Shown here piece by piece: positions 1 to 8,441 of a stretch of 30,177 nt of DNA. The first letter of the stretch is position 1. Each line of letters starts with the position of its first letter. The position numbers and the translations under genes are program-made. The notes beneath the pieces were generated by a model. It was given only the letters and a program-made list of their open reading frames with translations. It was not told the origin of the DNA and made no database searches. The DNA is taken from assembly GCA_003481005.1 (NCBI GenBank), contig QUKC01000006.1:146835-177011 (forward strand). Direction: 5' to 3'. This DNA is from Firmicutes bacterium TM09-10. GTDB taxonomy: Bacteria > Bacillota > Clostridia > Lachnospirales > Lachnospiraceae.

Positions 1-12
1 CATACGATGAAA

Positions 13-64
13 GAGAATGTGACTTGGCACATTCTCGCGCCGAGGCGCGGTTGCTTCGGCAACC
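13..64. repeat. Two short hairpins downstream of pepP
   Basis: Two perfect inverted repeats lie here. The first has 9-nt arms at 13-21 and 28-36 (GAGAATGTG / CACATTCTC). The second has 6-nt arms at 49-54 and 59-64 around a TTCG loop (GGTTGC-TTCG-GCAACC), a very stable tetraloop form. Neither is followed by a clear T tract. They probably belong to the transcript end of pepP or to a neighbouring gene left of the window. Confidence 0.5.
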
Positions 65-98
65 ATCTACCTCTGCGCCGAGTGCGCATCCTCGTAGA

Positions 99-150
99 GC
101 ATTTATTCATCGTATTAGGAAACGAAGTTTCCTATACGATGAATAAATGC
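99..150 (-). terminator. Long hairpin terminator after pepP
   Basis: Inverted repeat with arms of about 24-25 nt (99-123 and 127-150), a 3-nt loop GAA and one bulged base. It starts 4 nt beyond the pepP stop codon on the minus strand, the position expected of a terminator or 3'-end protecting hairpin. No clear U run follows, so the terminator role is inferred from place and stem length. Confidence 0.65.
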
Positions 151-153
151 GCG

Positions 154-1392
154 TCAGCGATTCTGCATGAACCCTTCGATTTCATCCGGGTCGCGGATAA
201 TCTGCTCCGAAAGGACTTCGCATCCGTCCTCCGTAATCAGAAGGTCGTCCTCGATTCGGATGCCGATTTCCCATTCATCGATATACAGCCCCGGTTCGTC
301 GCTGATGACCATTCCGGGAAGCAGCTTATCGTTCTCCAGCGTGTTGACATCGTGCACGTCGATTCCAAGATGATGGGATACGCTGTGCATGTAGTAAGTG
401 CCGATCTCTTCCTCGTTTTCAATCAGACCGAGACGGATACATCCCTCCGCCAGCACCTTTTTGCAGACGTCATTCAACTCCCGAAGCGTCATGCCGGGCC
501 TGGCCGTTTTTGCGATCGTCCGGTTTGCTTCCAAAACGACCTCATAAACCGCCCTCTGCTGCTGCGTAAAATGCCCGTTTACCGGATAGGTTCTCGTGAT
601 GTCCGCACAGTAGCCCTGATATTTTGCGCCCAGATCCATCAACAGCAGCGTGCCGTCCTCGCAGATATCCCGGTTGGTTTCGTAGTGCAGCATTGTACCG
701 TTTGCACCGCTTCCGGCAATCGTCGGGAACGAAGTTCCATCCGCACCCTGATACATGATCTGATATTCAAAATCCGCCTGTGCCTGATATTCCGCCATGC
801 CCGGCGCCAAATACTTCATCACATACTGCAGTGCATTGTCGGTGATTTCGATCGCCGTTTTGAGCTGTGCGACCTCGTCTGCATCCTTCTGCATCCGCAT
901 CTGCGCCACATACGGGAACAGATTTCTGATCGGATATCCCGGATACAGCGCTGCGTATTCCTTCGCCTTTACCGCATTGTAATCCGGCAGATCCTCTTGC
1001 TGATGGCGATAACAGTCAAAATACAGGCTTTTGACATCCTCGCGGGTCATCATCATATCGAACACCCCGTCAAAGCTTTCCAAGAAACGCACATCTTCGA
1101 TCTGACTGATCTCTTTTGCCTCATCGACCGTCACCTTCCTGCCATACCAGCGCTCCTGCGTCGGGTCAGCCTCTTCTATAAATAGGATTTCCTTCGGATC
1201 GCGTTTCGTCTTTTTCATGAGCAGGATCATCCGCTCCCGGCGCAATCCCGTCAGATAAAAGAAGTTGCGGTTCGCCTCAAACGGCGCGTACTCGTCCGCG
1301 CTCACATGTGTTTCAATTCCAGAAAATAAAATCAGTGCAGCATTTTCCTCCATCTGATCGAACAGCTGCTGTCTTCTTTTTAAAAAGTTCAT
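154..1392 (-). CDS. pepP: Xaa-Pro aminopeptidase (M24B)
   Basis: A 412-residue cytoplasmic metallopeptidase that removes N-terminal residues preceding proline. The N-terminal creatinase-like domain covers about 1-165 and the pita-bread M24 domain about 175-405. The metal ligands are all visible: D253 and D264 in the MDLGAKYQGYCADITRTYP stretch, H340 in SHHLGIDVHD, E366 in DEPGLYI and E380 in GIRIEDD. Length fits the PepP family. The start is an ATG with GAGAGGGAAAG just upstream on the minus strand. It lies about 190 bp downstream of a membrane-protein gene on the same strand, separated by several hairpins, so it is probably expressed alone. No signal peptide is seen. Confidence 0.95.
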   Translation of the reverse strand: MNFLKRRQQLFDQMEENAALILFSGIETHVSADEYAPFEANRNFFYLTGLRRERMILLMKKTKRDPKEILFIEEADPTQERWYGRKVTVDEAKEISQIEDVRFLESFDGVFDMMMTREDVKSLYFDCYRHQQEDLPDYNAVKAKEYAALYPGYPIRNLFPYVAQMRMQKDADEVAQLKTAIEITDNALQYVMKYLAPGMAEYQAQADFEYQIMYQGADGTSFPTIAGSGANGTMLHYETNRDICEDGTLLLMDLGAKYQGYCADITRTYPVNGHFTQQQRAVYEVVLEANRTIAKTARPGMTLRELNDVCKKVLAEGCIRLGLIENEEEIGTYYMHSVSHHLGIDVHDVNTLENDKLLPGMVISDEPGLYIDEWEIGIRIEDDLLITEDGCEVLSEQIIRDPDEIEGFMQNR

Positions 1393-1408
1393 CTTTCCCT
1401 CTCATTTC

Positions 1409-1492
1409 TGCGCACGCTTTTTGCGCATGCCGAGTTTGTGTCAAGTGCGCGCAGACACAAACCTCGTGATTGAAAAATTTTATTTTTCAATC
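1409..1492 (-). other. Cluster of three hairpins between genes
   Basis: Three inverted repeats follow one another. TGCGCA arms are at 1409-1414 and 1422-1427. CGAGTTTGTGT (1431-1441) pairs with ACACAAACCTCG (1455-1466) with one bulge. GATTGAAAAA (1468-1477) pairs with TTTTTCAATC (1483-1492). On the minus strand the last of these comes first after the membrane-protein gene and is the best terminator candidate for it. The TGCGCA hairpin would lie in the 5' leader of pepP. Confidence 0.5.
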
Positions 1493-1583
1493 TTTTCCTA
1501 CATTTTTCAGACGCCCTCGCGTCATGCACTTTGTAGACGCAAACGCGATCCCGCTTCTTTCATGTATCGAATAAATCCTCCGC

Positions 1584-2549
1584 TCAGTCGTTCTCTTCCA
1601 GCTCCTCCAGATTCTCGTCCGACGCAGACGAACCCATCCATGCCGCGACTCCAAAAATCAGAAGCACCGTTCCGACCGCAATCCATACCGTGCTGTCCGA
1701 ATGCGTCCAAATCGCCGCAAAGCCGCCGACTTCCAACGGAATAGCTGCGATTTTCAGCCCCCAGAACCGCAGTTTTTCCACATCGTTCAATTGCTGATAC
1801 GCCTGCTTCTGGGCAACCACAGATGCTGCACACAAAATAAAAATGTTGCCGGAGGCTTTCCGTCCTCTTAATAGCCACGCGATTCCAAAACAGATCACCG
1901 CCAAAAACCATCCAACAATCAACAGCAGGAGGCTGTCGCCCTCAACGAAATCCTCCACATACCGATAAAAATCATCTTCTGTCCCGTAAAAATAGAGATA
2001 TGCGTGTCCCTCGGACGGCTTCTGCACCGTCACTTCACCGTTTCCGACAAGCGCTACCGCTGTCAGCTGCGCATCCTCTCCCAGTCCCCAGATCTGATAA
2101 CGGGTGTCTCCATTTTTTCCGCCCGGGTAAAATTCGTCAAACCATTCCAGACCGCGAACATTATCCTCCGTCAGCTCTGTCTGATCGTCCAATGCAGCTG
2201 CGACATGATCGCCCCGGACTGTATAGCTGCCGCCATCCTCTTTTTCCCAGCCGGAAGAATCCTCATCCTCTTCTTCCTGATAGACCCATTTTTCCACTTT
2301 CAGATAATAAAACTGCCCATCCAGAAACTTTCGCGGATCGGAAACCAGATCGCCGGTCAATGGAATCTGCGTCACCACAACTTCCTGCTGCGTGTCCTGA
2401 TTTTTCCATTCCTCCAGATCCTGCATGGTGACAACCGGTGCGTCATAAAGCGCCTGCGCACGCGCACTCGTATCTTTCTTATCAGCTGCGCAGAACACAA
2501 TTCCCGCAAGTACAAAAAATATCCCCAGTCCGATGAAAAATTTTTTCAC
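1584..2549 (-). CDS. Membrane protein of unknown function
   Basis: A 321-residue protein I cannot assign to a named family. It begins with a hydrophobic segment (about 4-22, possibly an uncleaved anchor), followed by an extracytoplasmic-looking soluble domain (about 25-200) with an acidic patch EEEDEDSSGWEKEDGG near 93-106. A transmembrane helix lies at about 207-228, two more hydrophobic stretches at about 266-280 and 286-305, and the C-terminus is acidic (DENLEELEEND). The start is GTG, chosen because AAAGGAG lies about 7 nt upstream on the minus strand and homology-independent features (Met-Lys-Lys before the hydrophobic run) fit. The gene is divergent from the oxidoreductase gene that begins at 2665, with a 115-bp shared promoter region. 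Confidence 0.8.
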   Translation of the reverse strand: MKKFFIGLGIFFVLAGIVFCAADKKDTSARAQALYDAPVVTMQDLEEWKNQDTQQEVVVTQIPLTGDLVSDPRKFLDGQFYYLKVEKWVYQEEEDEDSSGWEKEDGGSYTVRGDHVAAALDDQTELTEDNVRGLEWFDEFYPGGKNGDTRYQIWGLGEDAQLTAVALVGNGEVTVQKPSEGHAYLYFYGTEDDFYRYVEDFVEGDSLLLLIVGWFLAVICFGIAWLLRGRKASGNIFILCAASVVAQKQAYQQLNDVEKLRFWGLKIAAIPLEVGGFAAIWTHSDSTVWIAVGTVLLIFGVAAWMGSSASDENLEELEEND

Positions 2550-2602
2550 AATCCGCTCCTTTCCATAGCTGCTCTATTTCGGGGTATCCGTCAAAAAAAG
2601 AA

Positions 2603-2632
2603 TTGAAGCCTCTTGCATTCCTGTCTTATACT
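2603..2632 (+). promoter_or_regulatory. Likely promoter of the oxidoreductase gene
   Basis: TTGAAG (2603-2608), an 18-bp spacer and TATACT (2627-2632) form a sigma-A-like promoter 33 bp before the ATG at 2665. The ribosome site AGGAGGG follows at 2651-2657. Confidence 0.5.
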
Positions 2633-2664
2633 GATAGTACCTGATAATATAGGAGGGCTTCCAC

Positions 2665-3684
2665 ATGATCCGTTTCGCTGTAATCGGCACAAACACCATT
2701 ACCGATAAATTTCTCCAGGCAGCCTCTGCACTGCCTGATTTCAAGCTCTGCGCTGTCTATTCCAGAACGCTTGCGCGGGCGCAGGAGTATGCACAAAAAA
2801 ATAACGTTTCGCTTGTCTTTGATTCTCTGGAGGCGTTGGCCAACTCAGACCAGATCGACGCAGTCTACATCGCCAGCCCCAATTTCTGCCATGCTGCCCA
2901 GAGCATCCTGATGATGCAGCACCACAAGCATGTGCTCTGCGAAAAGCCGATCGCCTCCAATGCTTCGGAATTTCAACAGATGTATGACACTGCCATAAAA
3001 AATCAGGTCATTCTGCTCGAAGCCATGCGCTCTGTCTTTTCTCCTGGTTTTGCAGCGATCCGTTCCCTGCTGCCTGTGCTTGGAACAATCCGGCAGATAG
3101 ATTTTTCTTTCTGTAAATATTCCAGCCGCTATGACCATTTCAAAGAGGGGATCATCGAAAACGCTTTCCATCCTGCGCTTTCCAACGCTGCCCTGATGGA
3201 CATCGGCGTTTACTGTGTCCATCCGCTCGTCTCCCTGTTTGGCATGCCGGCTTCGATTCAGAGCAGCAGCATTTTTTTATCCAACGGCTTCGAAGGCGCC
3301 GGCACGGTTCTTTTACAGTACACGGATATGCAGGCAACGCTCCGGTATTCCAAAATCTCGGATTCTTATCTGCCGTCCCAGATTCAGGGAGAAGCCGCAA
3401 CCCTGCTGATCGATAAAATTCAGGATCCCCAGCAGCTCACGCTCCTGTTTCGAGACGGTCATACCGAAAATCCGAACATTCCAGCTGTTTCCAACAACAT
3501 GGTCTACGAAGCAGCTGAATTTGCCCGCTTAATCGACCAGCTACAGCAGGCGCTGGAAAATGACTCAACGGATGGGATACCTTCCCTCATCCGTCATTCC
3601 TGGCTGAAAGCATCCTGCCTCGAGCTCGAAATCATGGACACCGTCCGCAGGCAACAAAAAATTCTTTTTCCGGCAGACCACTGA
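2665..3684 (+). CDS. Gfo/Idh/MocA family oxidoreductase
   Basis: A 339-residue NAD(P)-dependent dehydrogenase. The Rossmann fold opens with FAVIGTNTITDKF at residues 4-16 in place of the more usual GxGxxG. The family motif CEKPIASN is at 92-99; its lysine is catalytic in characterised members. MDIGVYCVHPL near 178-188 fits the second family motif, where a His usually sits close to the substrate. Families of this type oxidise or epimerise sugars, inositols or related polyols; the substrate cannot be read here. ATG is preceded by AGGAGGG at good spacing. Its stop codon lies in the loop of its own terminator. It is a single-gene unit. Confidence 0.9.
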   Translation: MIRFAVIGTNTITDKFLQAASALPDFKLCAVYSRTLARAQEYAQKNNVSLVFDSLEALANSDQIDAVYIASPNFCHAAQSILMMQHHKHVLCEKPIASNASEFQQMYDTAIKNQVILLEAMRSVFSPGFAAIRSLLPVLGTIRQIDFSFCKYSSRYDHFKEGIIENAFHPALSNAALMDIGVYCVHPLVSLFGMPASIQSSSIFLSNGFEGAGTVLLQYTDMQATLRYSKISDSYLPSQIQGEAATLLIDKIQDPQQLTLLFRDGHTENPNIPAVSNNMVYEAAEFARLIDQLQQALENDSTDGIPSLIRHSWLKASCLELEIMDTVRRQQKILFPADH

Positions 3685-3699
3685 GGTCTGCCGTTTTCA
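3671..3699 (+). terminator. Terminator overlapping the oxidoreductase stop codon
   Basis: CGGCAGACC (3671-3679) pairs with GGTCTGCCG (3685-3693) around a 5-nt loop that contains the TGA stop codon, followed by TTTTCATT. The stem therefore begins inside the coding sequence. Confidence 0.85.
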
Positions 3700-3704
3700 T
3701 TCAT

Positions 3705-3739
3705 GACAATAGAATGCTCGCAGAGCGTGCATTCTATTG
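3705..3739 (-). terminator. Hairpin after the sodium symporter gene
   Basis: CAATAGAATGC (3707-3717) pairs perfectly with GCATTCTATTG (3729-3739); the inner part can extend through GCTC/GAGC. It lies about 50 nt beyond the stop of the transporter gene on the minus strand. A 35-nt relative with 28 identical positions lies at 17449-17483, also just after a minus-strand gene, so this is a repeated end-of-gene element. Confidence 0.6.
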
Positions 3740-3791
3740 TTTCGGAAAGAGCTTTCTCCGCCATAAGCAGCGGTAAAATGCACTTTTCTTT

Positions 3792-5159
3792 TTACATCGA
3801 AATCCACCCAAACGCATTTGCCACGGAGCTGATCAAAATGATCGCCGCAAAGATCGGGCATAAATACCGAATCATCACGTTAAAAATCTTCTTTCTCCGA
3901 AATGTGCTCTCGCCGTGCATGACTTCTTCTTCAATGCTTTTTGTTCCAACTACTTTCGACACCAGCAGACAGGTGGCAATTGCTGCGATCGGCATCATAA
4001 CAGAGTTTGTCAGAAAATCAAAGAAATCCAGAAACTGCATTCCGATCAGCTTTACCCAGGACAACGGGCCGTATCCCATACAGGATAAAGTACCCAGCCC
4101 CAGCATGATCACGCCAACCAAAACAACTGCCTTCTTGCGTCCCCAGTGAAGCTCATCCTCAAAGGTAGACACTGCACTCTCTGTCAGTGCAATCGAGCTT
4201 GTGATCGCTGCAAATAACACGAGTACGAAGAATAAAATTCCCGCTACTGTTCCAAATCCCATGCTTGCAAACACTTTCGGAATCGTAATAAACATCAACG
4301 CAGGTCCTGCCTGCAGCGTCTCCGGATCTCCGCCGGAAAAGGCAAATACTGCCGGGATGATCATCAGACCCGCCATAATTGCGATGGCTGTATCGAATAC
4401 TTCTACATTTCTCGTCGAATCTTCAATCGATACGTCCTTTTTCATATAGGATCCAAACGTGATCAAAATTCCCATAGCAATCGACAGGGAATAAAACATC
4501 TGTCCCATCGCCGCAACCACCGTCATCCAGGAAAAATTTTTCACATTCGGTACCAGAAAATATTTCACACCTTCCAGTGCGCCCGGACGCGTCACCGAAT
4601 ACACTGCAATAATCACGGATAGCACGATCAGTATCGGCATCATGAATTTCGACACGCGCTCGATTCCATTGCGCACGCCCGCATAAATAATCGCCAGCGT
4701 AAACAGCGCAAATACGGCAAAGCAGATTTCCGTAGATGTTCCGTTTGAAATAAAATCGGAAAAATAGCCGTCTGCTGCCAGCTTCTGACCGTTTCCTTTG
4801 ACATATTCAACCAGATATTTGATGACCCAGCCACCGATTACGGAATAATACGGTACGATCAGCACAGGAATGATCGCGTTGATCCAGCCGCCTGCAGACA
4901 GCCATTTCGATTTGCCGAAAGAGGAAAAGGCTCCCACCGGGCTTTTTTTCGTCATGCGCCCAATCGCGGTTTCCGCTACAATCATGGTATAGCCGAAGGT
5001 CAACGCCAGCAAAATATAAATCAGCAGGAAAATGCCGCCTCCGTACTTTGCTGCCAGGTACGGAAATCTCCAGATATTTCCCAGCCCGACAGATGCTCCC
5101 GCAGCTGACAGGACATATCCGAGTTTACCGGAAAAGCTACTTCTTTTGTTATGTTCCAT
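3792..5159 (-). CDS. Sodium-dependent transporter, NSS/SNF family
   Basis: A 455-residue polytopic inner-membrane symporter of the LeuT-fold neurotransmitter:sodium symporter family, expected to take up an amino acid or related amine with Na+. The family signature is at the N-terminus: GKLGYVLSAAGASVGLGNIWRFPYLAAK (spans residues 11-38), where the unwound first helix binds Na+ and substrate. About 11-12 hydrophobic segments are visible. The length fits the short bacterial branch. ATG is preceded by AAAAAGGAGAGAGAC. The N-terminus lacks the long cytosolic extension of eukaryotic members. Substrate is unknown. Monocistronic by position: a convergent gene lies downstream and the CRISPR array upstream. 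Confidence 0.93.
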   Translation of the reverse strand: MEHNKRSSFSGKLGYVLSAAGASVGLGNIWRFPYLAAKYGGGIFLLIYILLALTFGYTMIVAETAIGRMTKKSPVGAFSSFGKSKWLSAGGWINAIIPVLIVPYYSVIGGWVIKYLVEYVKGNGQKLAADGYFSDFISNGTSTEICFAVFALFTLAIIYAGVRNGIERVSKFMMPILIVLSVIIAVYSVTRPGALEGVKYFLVPNVKNFSWMTVVAAMGQMFYSLSIAMGILITFGSYMKKDVSIEDSTRNVEVFDTAIAIMAGLMIIPAVFAFSGGDPETLQAGPALMFITIPKVFASMGFGTVAGILFFVLVLFAAITSSIALTESAVSTFEDELHWGRKKAVVLVGVIMLGLGTLSCMGYGPLSWVKLIGMQFLDFFDFLTNSVMMPIAAIATCLLVSKVVGTKSIEEEVMHGESTFRRKKIFNVMIRYLCPIFAAIILISSVANAFGWISM

Positions 5160-5222
5160 TTTCAGTCTCTCTCCTTTTTGTGAAATACGTTTTTACTATA
5201 CCATACTTTCATCAAAAAGGAT

Positions 5223-5237
5223 TCCGAAATTTTCGGA
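5223..5237. promoter_or_regulatory. Perfect 15-bp palindrome upstream of the transporter
   Basis: TCCGAAA-T-TTTCGGA is a perfect palindrome about 65 bp upstream of the transporter start. A minus-strand TATAGT hexamer lies between it and the gene. It could be an operator; it is too short to be a strong terminator and has no U tract. The remaining sequence from 5238 to 5328 is AT-rich with no recognised element. Confidence 0.35.
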
Positions 5238-5328
5238 GGATTTTTATGCATTTATGTAGATTTTTAGATGATGCGCTTCTGACCATTTGTATTCTCTTTT
5301 ACAAATATTCTCTTATATAAATTTTAAC

Positions 5329-6943
5329 ATTTTAATCCACGCTCCCGCGAAGGGAGCGACGTATATATGTGACGTTCTTGACCTTGACTATGAATTTCAA
5401 TCCACGCTCCCGCGAAGGGAGCGACTATTTGTGCGAGACAACAGGATGTAAATAAAAATCATTTCAATCCACGCTCCCGCGAAGGGAGCGACAGGTGGTC
5501 ACAGGTAACAGAATCAAAGCAGAACGATTTCAATCCACGCTCCCGCGAAGGGAGCGACAAATCAGCCATCGGACTTCCAGTTACCTCTATACTATTTCAA
5601 TCCACGCTCCCGCGAAGGGAGCGACGAAACGCGAGAGTAAAGAAGTAGTTGAAAACATATTTCAATCCACGCTCCCGCGAAGGGAGCGACAAACAGCACA
5701 CCAAATTCCTGCATGTCGTTTATATTTCAATCCACGCTCCCGCGAAGGGAGCGACAAACATGACCGCAAAAAATGGATACAAATATGAAATTTCAATCCA
5801 CGCTCCCGCGAAGGGAGCGACGAGTTGACGCCGGACTATAGCAAGTCGGATATTCAATTTCAATCCACGCTCCCGCGAAGGGAGCGACACAACGTATTTT
5901 AAGAAAGCGAGGGAAATTTTATATTTCAATCCACGCTCCCGCGAAGGGAGCGACCCAGAAGAAATTGAAACGGAATCCGAAGAAATTATTTCAATCCACG
6001 CTCCCGCGAAGGGAGCGACGGAAACTGCTTGATTTACAGTCTGGAAACGCCAATTTCAATCCACGCTCCCGCGAAGGGAGCGACGGAGGAGCTGGCTAGA
6101 GAAAAATGAGGACAAAACGATTTCAATCCACGCTCCCGCGAAGGGAGCGACAAGAAAAGGTAACTTACCATAAGTGGGATGGTTATTTCAATCCACGCTC
6201 CCGCGAAGGGAGCGACAAAGTAGAGGCTGAACTGGCAAAAGAAAACAACTATTTCAATCCACGCTCCCGCGAAGGGAGCGACCAAAGCGGTGGAAAAAGA
6301 AGAACAGGAGAACATGATTTCAATCCACGCTCCCGCGAAGGGAGCGACGGTAGATGTTTATACCGTGGCAACCCCTGACCTATTTCAATCCACGCTCCCG
6401 CGAAGGGAGCGACTAGCCACAACAGTTCACTATCGCTGAACATTTTTATTTCAATCCACGCTCCCGCGAAGGGAGCGACGCTGTATGTCCAGGCGTCTGC
6501 GCAGGGGGTAAGCAATTTCAATCCACGCTCCCGCGAAGGGAGCGACGCTGGAGCCGGACACCGTGACGCTTGCGAAAGCGATATTTCAATCCACGCTCCC
6601 GCGAAGGGAGCGACGTATTAAGTAGGGAATTAGGAGCAGGAGGCGGCATTTCAATCCACGCTCCCGCGAAGGGAGCGACTACAAAGGCTATCGCACGATG
6701 CGGTTTGAGGATATTTCAATCCACGCTCCCGCGAAGGGAGCGACGGTTATGACGCAGAGTCCGGGAAAGAAAGCGGACTGATTTCAATCCACGCTCCCGC
6801 GAAGGGAGCGACTCCGGGATTCACACAGGAAGAACACAAAAGTTTGATTTCAATCCACGCTCCCGCGAAGGGAGCGACGGAAAGTACACATATTTTCTTG
6901 TGTGATTTTACATTTCAATCCACGCTCCCGCGAAGGGAGCGAC
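5329..6943 (-). CRISPR. Type I-C CRISPR array 1, 25 repeats
   Basis: Twenty-five 32-bp repeats and 24 spacers of 33-36 bp. Read on the minus strand, each repeat starts GTCGCTCCCTTCGCGGGAGC and ends GTGGATTGAAAT, the I-C type, with a 7-bp stem and a UUCGC loop. All units are identical except the leader-distal one (5329-5360), which has one substitution in the ATTGAAAT end (position 5333), the usual sign of the oldest end. The orientation is set by this decayed end, by the GATTGAAAT handle and by the leader next to cas2 on the right. Transcription therefore runs right to left and the newest spacer is 6879-6911. Confidence 0.98.
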
Positions 6944-7058
6944 AGCATTTATTAACATCTTTTCGCTTGCAGTACGGCTATTCTTTATTTCATCTCACCA
7001 ATAAAATATAGCTCCTGTTTTAAAAAAATAAATTAATAAATGTTATTTCATAATTTTT
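6944..7058 (-). promoter_or_regulatory. Leader of CRISPR array 1
   Basis: A 115-bp AT-rich stretch between the newest repeat and the hairpin block behind cas2. It has a close relative at the same place beside array 2 (17189-17303), with about a dozen differences. A minus-strand TATATT is a possible -10 hexamer, but no good -35 is visible. Leaders of this kind drive pre-crRNA transcription and direct new spacer insertion. Confidence 0.8.
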
Positions 7059-7114
7059 CAGGTGCGAATCTCCATAAGAATTCATATGCACTTCCTGTTC
7101 GCACCAGTTTTTAG
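7059..7114 (-). promoter_or_regulatory. Conserved hairpin block between cas2 and leader 1
   Basis: A 56-nt block that starts at the cas2 stop codon and ends at the leader. It carries an 8-bp stem, GGTGCGAA (7061-7068) with TTCGCACC (7098-7105), and an inner imperfect palindrome around GAATTC. The identical 56 nt occur at 17304-17359 beside array 2. It can serve as the end of the cas mRNA, as a leader-bound regulatory site, or both. Confidence 0.6.
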
Positions 7115-7401
7115 AGGAGCAGGACCTGATCGGCAGCAATACCTTTTTCGACCCCGACATGCTCCACTTTTGTCTCGTATTTATTACCAAGATAATAAAA
7201 GCGCAGACTATCTACTTTACTGTCGATAATGTCTGTCAGAAGTGCTTTCAGTGCGATGCACTGAGCGTTATCCAAAATACATTCAAATACAGAATTCTGA
7301 ACCCTTCTTCCATAATTGACGCATTGTTTGGCAACCTTCCGCAGTCTTGCTTTACCGGCTGCTGTTTCTGTGTTCACATCATATGTGATCAGTACAAGCA
7401 T
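7111..7401 (-). CDS. cas2: CRISPR-associated endoribonuclease Cas2
   Basis: A 96-residue ferredoxin-fold protein that bridges two Cas1 dimers in the spacer-integration complex. The family start MLVLITYDVNTE with the conserved Asp8 is present. NYGRRVQNSVFECIL matches the second conserved stretch. ATG at 7401 lies 8 nt after the cas1 stop codon with GAGGTG as ribosome site, so the two are translated from one mRNA. Last gene of the operon; its stop codon opens the conserved hairpin block. A decayed copy of its 3' end lies at 17356-17446. Confidence 0.97.
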   Translation of the reverse strand: MLVLITYDVNTETAAGKARLRKVAKQCVNYGRRVQNSVFECILDNAQCIALKALLTDIIDSKVDSLRFYYLGNKYETKVEHVGVEKGIAADQVLLL

Positions 7402-7409
7402 TTGTCACC

Positions 7410-8441
7410 TCATTTCCAGAGAAAAACAGGATATTCGTCCAGGTCTCCGCGTAAATATCGGGCAAGGAGCATTGCCTGCACATAGGGAACCATTCCCCAC
7501 TCCACTTTTTCCCTAAGATACGGATGTGTAATAACTTCCTTTTTTCTATTTTGCCATTCTGTCAAAAACTTTTTCCGTAGCTCATCATCCATCAAAACTG
7601 CACCATTTTCTTTTTTTGTAAAGTTTTTTCCGCTAATAATCTTCTTATTAATAAGAGATAATACAAACCGATCTGCCATTACAGAGCGAAGTTCTTCAAC
7701 CATATCCAATGCCAGTGAACTTCTTCCCGGACGTTCTGTATGCAGATATCCGACACAGGGATCTAAGCCAACACATTCCAGAGCAGACATGATCTGATTC
7801 GTCAAAAGTGTATAGGCAAAAGAAAGCATCGCATTAACCGTATCCATTGGAGGACGTTTTGTCCGTCCCTGAAACTGAAAATCCTTTTTCTGCTGCAGAA
7901 TCAATTCATTGAATACACCAAAATAAATGCTGGCAGCTTCCCCTTCATATCCTCTTAACTGATCCTTGGATGTACAGTTTTGAATCCGCTCCAGGGAAGC
8001 TTTTAATTGCATTGATGCTGCTTTTACCTTTTCCGCATCAATCTGTATTGCATGATCCCGGACTGCCCGTTCCAGAACCCAGCGCGAATTGTATACTTTT
8101 CCAAGAATACAAGTTTTTGCAATTGTAAGGCTCTTTTCCTCATCTTTTCCTGTATCATACTGCTGTTTTCGTAAAATAACATTTCCTCTTACTTTTCCAG
8201 TCACCCGGGCTAAGAATTTTCCCTGCGGCGTAAGGTAACACAAGGAAATATTTCGGTCTGCACAAGCGCCCATAAGCGCTGGGCTTGTCCCTCTGTAACC
8301 AAAAGAAACAATTCCCTCCAGATTATGCAGCGGCAACCTTCCAAGCTCCTTCTGTTCTTCATAAACAACAATATTTTCTCCATCCAATCCAAGGTAGCTG
8401 TTTTCCGAAGTAACGTACAATGTATTGAGCAGTTTTTTCAT
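7410..8441 (-). CDS. cas1: CRISPR-associated integrase Cas1 (type I-C)
   Basis: A 343-residue integrase of the adaptation complex. The metal-binding triad is visible: E166 in GYEGEAA, H234 in GYLHTERPGR and D246 in LALDMVEEL. The N-terminal beta domain starts MKKLLNTLYVTSENSYLGLDG in two parts at residues 1-21. I chose the ATG at 8441, not the longer frame: GGAGGAACCGGG precedes it, it overlaps the cas4 stop as ATGA, and the extra 33 codons upstream are only cas4 sequence read in another frame. It probably works with Cas2 and Cas4 on the leader of array 1, and perhaps on leader 2 as well. Confidence 0.97.
   Translation of the reverse strand: MKKLLNTLYVTSENSYLGLDGENIVVYEEQKELGRLPLHNLEGIVSFGYRGTSPALMGACADRNISLCYLTPQGKFLARVTGKVRGNVILRKQQYDTGKDEEKSLTIAKTCILGKVYNSRWVLERAVRDHAIQIDAEKVKAASMQLKASLERIQNCTSKDQLRGYEGEAASIYFGVFNELILQQKKDFQFQGRTKRPPMDTVNAMLSFAYTLLTNQIMSALECVGLDPCVGYLHTERPGRSSLALDMVEELRSVMADRFVLSLINKKIISGKNFTKKENGAVLMDDELRKKFLTEWQNRKKEVITHPYLREKVEWGMVPYVQAMLLARYLRGDLDEYPVFLWK

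Noticed and set aside
17..32. TGTGACTTGGCACA resembling the Crp-type boxes
   Set aside because: Its arms are part of a hairpin at the end of pepP, the centre differs, and no promoter or gene start follows it in the window.
7..1185. Plus-strand open frame of 392 codons
   Set aside because: Runs antisense to pepP, whose M24 metal ligands are all present; no family features and no ribosome site.
5495..6752. Open frames with repeated RSREGSD, APAKGAT or FAGAWIE peptides
   Set aside because: These are translations of CRISPR repeats in various frames (array 2 gives the same), not proteins.
7059..7114. A tracrRNA or anti-repeat at the leader
   Set aside because: The block has no similarity to the repeat, and type I systems use no tracrRNA.
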